Assembly: GCF_030282825.1 (NCBI RefSeq)
Contig: NZ_JASTZU010000058.1
Span: forward strand, 62,001 to 126,000
DNA length: 64,000 bases
Source: Aquibacillus rhizosphaerae
Lineage (GTDB): Bacteria; Bacillota; Bacilli; Bacillales; Amphibacillaceae
Reading direction: 5' to 3'
Shown: piece after piece, positions 54,893 to 62,051 of the stretch
How positions within the stretch are numbered: position 1 is the stretch's first letter
Layout of the letters: the number at the start of each line of letters is the position of its first letter
The notes under the pieces: generated by a model
What the model saw: only the letters and a program-made list of their open reading frames with translations
Databases searched by the model: none
What the model was told of the DNA's origin: nothing
Program-made: the position numbers and the translations under genes

Positions 54893-55885
54893 ATGAAGGT
54901 CGTACTAGTCACACCAAATTTTCATCAACCTAGAGGCAATACAATTACTGTTCAAAGGATTGCAGACGGCCTCAAATCAATGAATGTCGACACTGAAATT
55001 GTTTCCACAACAGAAGATACTGAAATGACTTTTTTACCAGAAGCAGATGTTGTCCATGGTTTTCATGCATATAAGTTTTATTCTTTTATGGAAAAATTAG
55101 ATGTAAAACCAAAAAGTTATGTTCTAACATTAACAGGAACCGATTTGAATCATAATTTATTTGATAAAAAAACACGCCCAGATGTACTGACATGTCTAAG
55201 AAATTCAGTGGCTATTCATGTTTTCAATGAAGAAGCAAAACAAACTTTATTAAGCGAAGTTCCTGAAGTAAAAGAAAAAACTTTTATGGTACCTCAAGGA
55301 ACTGAAATTTTGCATGATACAAAAGCAGATTACCAAAAACAAGAAAATACATTTTTATTCGTGTTACCCGCTGGAATTAGAAAAATAAAAAATGTACCTG
55401 CAGCAATTGAGATGATGGAAAAGCTGCATCAGAAATATAATCATGTTCGATTATGCCTTGTTGGACCAATCCTTGAAAAAGAAGAAGGAAAAATTGTGAG
55501 TGAAATGGTGGAAGACAACAATGATTGGATAGATTACTTAGGACAATTACCTCATGAAAAAATGGGAACAATCTATTATCAAGCTGATTGCGTGTTAAAT
55601 ACGTCTCACTCAGAAGGTCAATCATCCGCAATTTTAGAAGCAATGGCGCATGGATTACCGGCATTAGTATCAGATAACCAAGGCAATAGAAGCATCGTAT
55701 CACATGAAAAAACAGGTTTTATATACCAAAACTCAGACCAATTTCTTGATTATGCTGAGAAAATAATGAATAATAACACATTAAGGTACAAAATTGGGGA
55801 AAGTGCTAAGGAATATATTTCCCAAAATCATTCAAGTGAAAGTGAAATAAAACGCTTGTTAAAAATCTACAGGAAAGCATTGTAA
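54893..55885 (+). CDS. GT4 glycosyltransferase, probable SenB-like selenosugar synthase
   Basis: The product is 330 residues with a GT-B fold. The N-terminal lobe opens MKVVLVTPNFHQPRGNTITV (glycine-asparagine after the first strand), then DVVHGFHAYK and VLTLTGTDLNHNL. The C-terminal lobe has FVLPAGIRKIKNVPAAIEMM and the donor-binding SEGQSSAILEAMAHGLPAL. VTP at the first strand, the L-T-G-T-D-L motif and the short length recall SenB (TIGR04348) enzymes, which make a selenosugar from a UDP-sugar and selenophosphate. It is directly upstream of selD (53 bases, no terminator), so co-transcription with the selenophosphate maker supports this. It could still be an unrelated GT4. No SenA (EgtB-like) gene is seen nearby. 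Confidence 0.65.
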   Translation: MKVVLVTPNFHQPRGNTITVQRIADGLKSMNVDTEIVSTTEDTEMTFLPEADVVHGFHAYKFYSFMEKLDVKPKSYVLTLTGTDLNHNLFDKKTRPDVLTCLRNSVAIHVFNEEAKQTLLSEVPEVKEKTFMVPQGTEILHDTKADYQKQENTFLFVLPAGIRKIKNVPAAIEMMEKLHQKYNHVRLCLVGPILEKEEGKIVSEMVEDNNDWIDYLGQLPHEKMGTIYYQADCVLNTSHSEGQSSAILEAMAHGLPALVSDNQGNRSIVSHEKTGFIYQNSDQFLDYAEKIMNNNTLRYKIGESAKEYISQNHSSESEIKRLLKIYRKAL

Positions 55886-55938
55886 CTACAAGCATATTAT
55901 CTTTCATAAAACCGGACACGTAAAAAGGAGTGAGCTTC

Positions 55939-56988
55939 ATGTCAAAAAAAGAAATTATAAAATTAACTTCTTTATCCACAAAAGGTGGCTGAGGATGCAA
56001 AATTGGTCCTGAAGACCTGACGCAGGTTCTGCGTCATTTACCTAAATCTGTACCAGATCCAAACTTGTTAGTCGGATTAGAAACTTCTGATGATGCAGGT
56101 GTATACAAGATTAATGATGAGACAGCATTGGTTCAAACATTAGATTTTTTCACACCAATTGTTGATGATCCTTATATGTTTGGCCAAATAGCGGCAGCAA
56201 ACGCACTTAGTGATGTTTATGCAATGGGTGGTAAACCAATCACAGTTATGAATATTGTGGGATTCCCGATAAGTACCCTTGATAAAAGTATTTTAGCAGA
56301 CATATTAGCTGGTTCTTCTGACAAAGTCGCAGAATCAGGTGCCGCACTTGTTGGTGGACATTCAATTGATGATCAAGAGCCTAAATTTGGATTATCCGTG
56401 ACTGGAACGATTCATCCAGATCGAATTAGAGCAAATATTGGAGCTAAACCAGGTGATAAGCTAATTTTAACGAAACCTATTGGTGTAGGTATTTTAACAA
56501 CGGCCATAAAAAATGATCTTCTAGATGAGGAGACGTTAAATGAAGTTATGAACGTGATGGCTATGCTAAACAAAGATGCTGCTGAAACAATGGAAGATTA
56601 CGAAGTCAATGCATGTACAGATGTAACCGGCTTTGGTCTACTTGGTCATACACGAGAAATTGCTGAGGGCAGTAATGTTGGAATTACCATTGATAGCAAG
56701 TCTGTTCCACTTTTATCCAAAGCAAGAGAACTCGCTGAACAGGATGTCATTCCTGGTGGGTCAAAGAAAAACCACAAGTGGCTTGCACCTTGTATTGATT
56801 ATAGTAATGATATTAGTGAAGTTGACCAACTGATTCTTTGTGATGCTGTTACTTCTGGTGGACTACTTATTTCTATACCTGAAGCCCATGCAGAACATTT
56901 ACAACAAGCATTGCGTAACAAACAGGTCCCTTCTGCTATTATTGGCGAAGTCACAAGTGAAAAACCAGGACGAATTACTGTAATTTAA
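55939..56988 (+). CDS. selD: Selenophosphate synthase, selenoprotein with in-frame UGA (Sec18)
   Basis: Read through the UGA at 55990-55992 the product is 349 residues, normal for SelD. The N-terminus is MSKKEIIKLTSLSTKGG-U-GCKIGP; relatives have Cys or Sec at this catalytic place, followed by GCK, where the lysine is catalytic. The ATP-binding part shows TSDDAGVYKINDETALVQTL and QTLDFFTPIVDDPYMFGQIA, then ALVGGHSIDDQEPKFGLSVT and CTDVTGFGLLGHTREIAEGS. It makes selenophosphate from selenide and ATP. AAGGAG precedes ATG 55939. Automatic calling would start at the internal ATG 56065 and lose the active site. Confidence 0.95.
56019..56035 (+). promoter_or_regulatory. Candidate SECIS hairpin of selD
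   Basis: The perfect stem GACGCA / TGCGTC has the apical loop GGTTC. The GG at the loop's 5' side matches the feature SelB reads in bacterial SECIS elements. It lies 26 bases after the UGA, within the accepted range. Confidence 0.75.
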
Positions 56989-57002
56989 CTCGTCAACTGA
57001 CG

Positions 57003-57045
57003 AGCCTAAAAAGGACTCGAGCAGAGTCCTTTTTAGGCTCTTTAT
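57003..57045 (+). terminator. Terminator of the senB-like-selD operon
   Basis: AGCCTAAAAAGGACTC / GAGTCCTTTTTAGGCT, perfect 16-bp stem followed by CTTTATACTT. A second small palindrome (CTCGTCA / TGACGAG) lies just before it. Confidence 0.92.
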
Positions 57046-57105
57046 ACTTAAATTTATCGATTCATAATTTATAATAACTGTCTAAAAATAATATGAGGTG
57101 AGAAA

Positions 57106-57999
57106 ATGAAAAAATTAATTATTAGCATGTTAACACTCAGCGTGTTAATCATAATTAGTGCCTGTGGTCAAGAAGAACAAGGACAAGAAGAAGAACAAGA
57201 ACAAGAAGCCTTTACAATTGGGGTTATTCCTTCCCAAACAGAAGGCGAAATGAATGAAGCAATGAACAATCTCCAATCGCTTTTAACTGAAAAGCTTGAC
57301 CGTGAAGTTTCTATTGAGGTCTATCCTGATTATAACGGAGTGGTTGAGGCAATGAACTATGACAAGATTGATATGGCCTATTTTGGTCCACTTACCTACG
57401 TAATTGCACACGAAGAAAGTAATGCAAAAGCAATTATTACTCAATTAATTGATGGCGAGCCATTTTATTACTCCTATATTATTGCACCTATAGATAGTCC
57501 GCTAATTTCAATTGAAGATCTTGAAGCATCTGCGCAAGAGCTTGACTTTGCTTTTGGTGATCCTAATTCCACATCAGGTTCTTTAATTCCTAGCATTGAA
57601 TTAAGCGACCGTGGGATTTATCAGTCAGAGGATGACCATCAATTTAACTCTGTTCGTTACACTGGTTCACATGATGCAACAGGGTTGGCAGTACAAAATC
57701 AACAAGTTGACGCTGGTGCAATTGATAGTGCAATATATAATCAATTAGTAGAAGCAGGTTCATTAGATGAGGATAAAATCAAAAAGATTTGGCAATCCGA
57801 TAAATTGTTTCAATATCCATGGGCAGTTCATCAGGATACCGATGAAGAGACAATTGAACGACTACAAGAAGCTTTTTATGCCATTGAAGACGAAAAAATA
57901 TTGGAAGCTTTTGGTGCATCTGGCTTCACTGAAGCAACTAACGAAGATTATGAAAGTATCAAGCAAGCTGCGATAAAACAAGGAATTATCGAAGAATAG
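57106..57999 (+). CDS. PhnD-like phosphate/phosphonate-type substrate-binding lipoprotein
   Basis: The product is 297 residues. A lipoprotein signal ends with the lipobox IISAC (cysteine at about residue 20), then a Gln/Glu linker. The mature part begins AFTIGVIPSQTEGEMNEAMN and shows DKIDMAYFGPLTYVIAHEES and DPNSTSGSLIPSIELSDRG, the phosphonate-binding family pattern. It is the first gene of a binding protein-permease-ATPase operon after the selD terminator. No phn lyase or phosphonatase gene is nearby, so the substrate is open: phosphonate, phosphite, or a selenium compound suggested only by position. Confidence 0.88.
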   Translation: MKKLIISMLTLSVLIIISACGQEEQGQEEEQEQEAFTIGVIPSQTEGEMNEAMNNLQSLLTEKLDREVSIEVYPDYNGVVEAMNYDKIDMAYFGPLTYVIAHEESNAKAIITQLIDGEPFYYSYIIAPIDSPLISIEDLEASAQELDFAFGDPNSTSGSLIPSIELSDRGIYQSEDDHQFNSVRYTGSHDATGLAVQNQQVDAGAIDSAIYNQLVEAGSLDEDKIKKIWQSDKLFQYPWAVHQDTDEETIERLQEAFYAIEDEKILEAFGASGFTEATNEDYESIKQAAIKQGIIEE

Positions 58000-58011
58000 A
58001 GTTGATCATCC

Positions 58012-58767
58012 ATGTGGTTTAAACGACGTAACATTCTTACATTAATAATACTTTCTCTGTTTGTCTTTATCAGCATGAGACTGACAGAATTTGATTTATC
58101 CAAGTTTAAAGATTTCCGTAATATGATCGACTTTTTATCAAGATGGTTTCCCATGGATTATGAAAAGCTCCCCCTTATGATTCAAGATAGTCTTGAAACA
58201 TTAGCAATGGCTTTTTTAGGAAGTTTTTTTGGACTATTAATAGCGATTCCAATTAGTTTTATAGCTGCCAAAAACACTTCCCCATCGAAGTACTTGTTTC
58301 ATTTTACAAGGGTGACGCTTAGTTTTATAAGATCCATTCCCGAAATCGTATTTGGATTAATTTTACTTACAGCACTTGGCTTAGGGCCCTTTCCAGCCGT
58401 TTTAGCTATAATGTTTCATAACGTAGGTGTGCTCGGAAAACTGGTATCAGAGTTAATAGAATCTGCTGACCCAGGTCCTCAGGAAGCCATGAAAGCAGTG
58501 GGAGCAAAAAAAAGTTTTGCTAATCTTTTCAGTATTCTTCCACAAATCTGGCCGAACGTATTATCACATTATTTTTACCGGTTTGAAGTGGCAATCAGAA
58601 CATCTTTGATTTTAGGGTTTATTGGTGGTGGAGGAATTGGTCAACGACTTTTCAATGACTTCAAGACCTTCCAATATTCTTCTGTATCACTCGATGTTTT
58701 GATTATTATGATCATTGTTATCGTTGTCGATTTGTTTGGCAGCTACGTAAGAAATAAAATCATTTAG
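58012..58767 (+). CDS. PhnE-like ABC transporter permease
   Basis: The product is 251 residues with about six membrane helices (first at about 7-22). The binding-protein-dependent transport signature is seen in LIESADPGPQEAMKAVGAKK (EAA loop, about 145-165). The N-terminal part MIQDSLETLAMAFLGSFFGL and the C-terminal GFIGGGGIGQRLFNDFKTFQ are typical of PhnE. It forms the channel for the PhnD-like protein (12-base gap) and the ATPase gene that follows at 13 bases. Confidence 0.9.
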   Translation: MWFKRRNILTLIILSLFVFISMRLTEFDLSKFKDFRNMIDFLSRWFPMDYEKLPLMIQDSLETLAMAFLGSFFGLLIAIPISFIAAKNTSPSKYLFHFTRVTLSFIRSIPEIVFGLILLTALGLGPFPAVLAIMFHNVGVLGKLVSELIESADPGPQEAMKAVGAKKSFANLFSILPQIWPNVLSHYFYRFEVAIRTSLILGFIGGGGIGQRLFNDFKTFQYSSVSLDVLIIMIIVIVVDLFGSYVRNKII

Positions 58768-58780
58768 GGGGTGATTGAAT

Positions 58781-59539
58781 TTGTTAAAAATTAAGGATCT
58801 ATCAGTTCGTTATCGTGGAAGCAGAGAAGATGCATTATCTTCCATCAACCTAACATTCCAAACAGGAGAGTTCGTTTGTATCTTAGGGCAAAGCGGTGCC
58901 GGAAAATCAACATTGATTCGTTGTATTAACGGACTTCAATTGCCATCGACTGGTACTGTGTCCTGGAATAACCAAGACATCTCCACTATGAAAGAGGAAC
59001 AAATACGAAATGTTCGTAGAGAAATGGGCATGATTTTTCAACATTTCAATTTAATTCCTCGGTTAAGTGTTCTACAAAATGTATTAACCGGAATGTTTGG
59101 TTATCGGAATACATTTAAAAATTTAATTGGTTGGTTTACAGATGAGGAAGTAAAACGAGCAAAACAAGTTATTTCAGATGTAGGGCTAAATGATTTAATG
59201 TATCGTAGAGTTGAACATCTTAGTGGAGGACAAAAACAGCGGGTTGGTATCGCCAGAGCGCTCTTGCAGCAACCAAAACTATTACTTGGTGATGAACCAG
59301 TTTCGAGTCTTGACCCTGGGACATCAAACCACATTTTCACCCTATTACAGGAAATGCATAATCGCCATCGTTTGTTAACGATAATTAATGTGCATGACTT
59401 TGAACTTGCTAGGCGTTTCGCAACACGTCTAGTTGCTTTAAAAGATGGAAAAGTAATTTTTGATGGAATACCCGAGGATTTCAAAGATAAACAATTTAAT
59501 GATACGTATCATTCTATAAAAGAAAAAGTTACTACGTAA
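58781..59539 (+). CDS. PhnC-like ABC transporter ATP-binding protein
   Basis: The product is 252 residues. Walker A is CILGQSGAGKSTLIRCINGL, the Q loop is GMIFQHFNLIPRLSVLQNVL, the signature HLSGGQKQRVGIARALLQQP and Walker B LLLGDEPVSSLDPGTS, with the switch histidine in INVHDFELARRFATR (VHD). Sequence and length match PhnC. Two TTG starts are possible (58775 and 58781); AGGGGGTG is better placed for 58781. It energises PhnE and ends the operon. Confidence 0.9.
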   Translation: MLKIKDLSVRYRGSREDALSSINLTFQTGEFVCILGQSGAGKSTLIRCINGLQLPSTGTVSWNNQDISTMKEEQIRNVRREMGMIFQHFNLIPRLSVLQNVLTGMFGYRNTFKNLIGWFTDEEVKRAKQVISDVGLNDLMYRRVEHLSGGQKQRVGIARALLQQPKLLLGDEPVSSLDPGTSNHIFTLLQEMHNRHRLLTIINVHDFELARRFATRLVALKDGKVIFDGIPEDFKDKQFNDTYHSIKEKVTT

Positions 59540-59564
59540 TTATTTTAAGAGCTGAGAAAATTTT

Positions 59565-59690
59565 GGATTTCTAGCTCCAGCGTTTGGTTAGGTCTTAAGT
59601 CAAACATCTATGTATAAAGGTTACCAGACCCTTTCGAAACAAGAGTTTTACTTGTTTCGAAGGCGCCCCTAGCTTTTGTAAAAAGATTCA
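59565..59690. repeat. Intergenic repeat, family A related copy
   Basis: TTCTAGCTCCAGCGTTTGGT then GGTCTTAAGTCAAACATCTA is the reverse complement of the left part of 940-1040, with a second hairpin (CCTTTCGAAACAAG / CTTGTTTCGAAGG) inserted. No gene. Confidence 0.6.
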
Positions 59691-59768
59691 ATCCAAATTA
59701 ATATGCTATGTTAAAAAGGTGTGACTCATATGATAAAAACTCCTTGAGTAGTAAACAATAAAAGGGTC

Positions 59769-60359
59769 GTGTACGACTCTAATGACACGAATATTTTAAC
59801 AACAATTCAACCATGCAAAAAGAAGTCCGTCGTATTAACTTTTGATGATGGTCCAAGTAAGATGTTGCCAATAATTCTAGACATACTTCAAAAAGAAGGA
59901 GTTCAAGCGGTATTCTTTTGGCAATCTCATCTGATATACGCCAAAAGACCTTGGCAAAGAACCTTAGATGAAGGCCATTTAATTGGAACGCACTCAATGA
60001 AACATCGAAATTTGACGACCTTAACCTTTCAACAACAGCTGCATGATATAGAAAGTAGTAAAAAAGTAATTGAACAAACTATTCACTCTGAAGTAACACT
60101 GTTTCGACCACCTTTTGGTCAATGCAATCGAAATACAATCAAAGCAGCTCAACAACTACATTTAACTCCTGTCATGTGGCGTGTTGCTTCATTCGACTGG
60201 GAATTAAAAGATAATCCAAATCAAATCATCACAAATGTCATTGACCATTTGGAAGACGGTGCGATTATTCTATTACATGAGCTAAAACAAACAGTAGCAA
60301 TCTTACCTGAGTTAATTTCCAAAATTAGAGAAGAAGGTTATACTTTCTCTCTAATTTAA
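59769..60359 (+). CDS. Polysaccharide deacetylase (NodB) family protein
   Basis: The product is 196 residues. NodB motifs are in order: SVVLTFDDGPSK (metal aspartate), THSMKH (H-x3-H metal site), FRPPFGQCNRNT, and AIILLHELKQT near the C-terminus (catalytic histidine). There is no signal peptide, so the site of action is unclear. The start is a GTG with a poor ribosome site. An ATG 39 bases upstream (59730, in frame, AAGGTG before it) would add 13 codons, but codon 6 is TGA. Either the original start has been lost by a nonsense change, or the GTG is used. Confidence 0.82.
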   Translation: MYDSNDTNILTTIQPCKKKSVVLTFDDGPSKMLPIILDILQKEGVQAVFFWQSHLIYAKRPWQRTLDEGHLIGTHSMKHRNLTTLTFQQQLHDIESSKKVIEQTIHSEVTLFRPPFGQCNRNTIKAAQQLHLTPVMWRVASFDWELKDNPNQIITNVIDHLEDGAIILLHELKQTVAILPELISKIREEGYTFSLI

Positions 60360-60373
60360 ACATTTAATAAGAG

Positions 60374-60410
60374 AGTGACACCACCGTTTCTACGTAGTGT
60401 CACTTTTTTA
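60374..60410. terminator. Bidirectional terminator
   Basis: AGTGACAC / GTGTCACT, loop of 15, followed by TTTTTT on the plus strand. It lies between converging genes and overlaps the end of the carboxypeptidase gene. Confidence 0.8.
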
Positions 60411-61895
60411 TTGATTAGCTATAATGGAAACAATTTTATCCTCAATGAACGGTCCATCTTCTTCATCTAATAAATTATTAATTAATATAGAAAAAATCAA
60501 CGATTCATTACTTTTTGTTTTTACATAGCCTGATAAAGAACTAACAGTAGAGATTGTTCCTGTCTTTGCTCTAACGTTCCCCTGTGTTGCAGTATCTTTT
60601 AAACGATGACGCAACGTCCCTCCAACATTACGGTTTTCTTCACCTGCTATCGGTAACGATTCCAAATAGGATTCAAACCATACTTCTTGTTGAACGGAAT
60701 ACAATAGCTTTGAAATTTCATTAGCAGGAACTAGGTTCACATGTGAAATACCAGAACCATCTCGTATTACTAATGAATCTGTATTTACTCCTAACTTTGC
60801 AGCTTCCTTCTCTACTACTTCTAATCCTTTTTCCCAACTACCTTCTCCTGTCTCTACTTTTCCCATTTCTTTTACGAGTATTTCTGCATGACCATTATTA
60901 CTTAGCTTCATAAATGGAATCAATAGCTCAGATAAACGCATCGATTTATCAGAATGGATGATGTTTGCATCTTCAGGTGAAGGATTGAAGTTTATATTAC
61001 CTGTCCATAAAATACCTTGATCTTCCAAAGCTTGAGTAAATAACTCTAATGCATATCCAGTAGGTTCCCAAACCGCCATCCATTCCCTCACGTTCCCAGA
61101 TTGAATTGGAATATTCCCTTCAATAACAAATGTGTTTGTCCCATGCTCTCGATTAAATATTAAATTTTCCTCTTCATCCGATGCGACAGTTTTCGTATTA
61201 TTAATAACTTTTATGTAGGATGTGTTTGGTGAAATATTTATTACTGCCTTCTTCCCTTTCGAACTTCCTGGTAGAACATCAACAATAACAGTACCAGCGT
61301 CAAAGTCTTTATTTGGCGAAGCAGTTAAAGCAGAGACTTGTGCTCCATAATAAAAATGCTCATCACTCCATACTAAATCTGGAGATAACCGTTCATCATC
61401 ATACCAGGTATCATCACCATTAATATTTCCATCAATTACTTTTACTCCCTTTTTTTTAAGCTCTTTAGCGATTTCAACGAAGTCTTCCTGTAATAGAGTT
61501 GGATCACCTCTACCTTTTAAATAAAGATTACCTTCTAGTGTATTACCTGTTATTTCCCCATCTGTAGTAAGCTCAGTTGAAAACGTATAAGCTTCACCCA
61601 GCTTAGAGAGTGCAGCCGCTGCCGTCAATAGTTTCATATTAGATGCTGTTCTCATCCTAGTAGCACCCATATGATCATAGATAATTTCACCTGTAGAAGC
61701 AGAGCGAATACTAATACCTATGATGGCCCCATCTAAAGTCGATTCATTTTGAATAAGACGGTCTAATTGTTCTTTCATTGTACTAGTCCCCTCTAATCCT
61801 TTTACTGGTGGACTATCCTTGTCTAATGTTGGTATTATAAAAAATAAAAACACAACAAAGAATACCACACTAAGAAAAATAAAGTGTTTTTTCAT
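60408..61895 (-). CDS. D-alanyl-D-alanine carboxypeptidase/endopeptidase (PBP4, peptidase S13)
   Basis: The product is 495 residues. An N-terminal membrane anchor or uncleaved signal (FIFLSVVFFVVFLFFIIP) precedes the catalytic domain. The active-site set is complete: S-x-x-K in RTASNMKLLTAAAAL (about 82), S-x-N in MKLSNNGHAEILVKEMGK (about 330) and K-T-G in VRAKTGTISTVSSLSGYV (about 445). It trims or cuts peptidoglycan stem peptides outside the membrane. The frame opens at GTG 61904, but AAAGGGTGG lies five bases before ATG 61895. Monocistronic. Confidence 0.93.
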   Translation of the reverse strand: MKKHFIFLSVVFFVVFLFFIIPTLDKDSPPVKGLEGTSTMKEQLDRLIQNESTLDGAIIGISIRSASTGEIIYDHMGATRMRTASNMKLLTAAAALSKLGEAYTFSTELTTDGEITGNTLEGNLYLKGRGDPTLLQEDFVEIAKELKKKGVKVIDGNINGDDTWYDDERLSPDLVWSDEHFYYGAQVSALTASPNKDFDAGTVIVDVLPGSSKGKKAVINISPNTSYIKVINNTKTVASDEEENLIFNREHGTNTFVIEGNIPIQSGNVREWMAVWEPTGYALELFTQALEDQGILWTGNINFNPSPEDANIIHSDKSMRLSELLIPFMKLSNNGHAEILVKEMGKVETGEGSWEKGLEVVEKEAAKLGVNTDSLVIRDGSGISHVNLVPANEISKLLYSVQQEVWFESYLESLPIAGEENRNVGGTLRHRLKDTATQGNVRAKTGTISTVSSLSGYVKTKSNESLIFSILINNLLDEEDGPFIEDKIVSIIANQ

Positions 61896-62051
61896 GATTA
61901 CCACCCTTTTAAAATTGCTAAGTGGTCACTATTATTTCCTAGTTTTACTTTAATAGTACCATCTTACCATTTAATCTTTATTTTAGTTTATGTACAAATT
62001 CATTTAAAAACCCCTTCTTGAAATCAAAAGGGGGTTAAGTCTAGACTTTTC

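Noticed and set aside
54893-55885. BshA (bacillithiol glycosyltransferase) as identity of the glycosyltransferase
   Set aside because: The N-terminus lacks the BshA pattern (PSVGGSG) and the gene context is selenium, not thiol synthesis.
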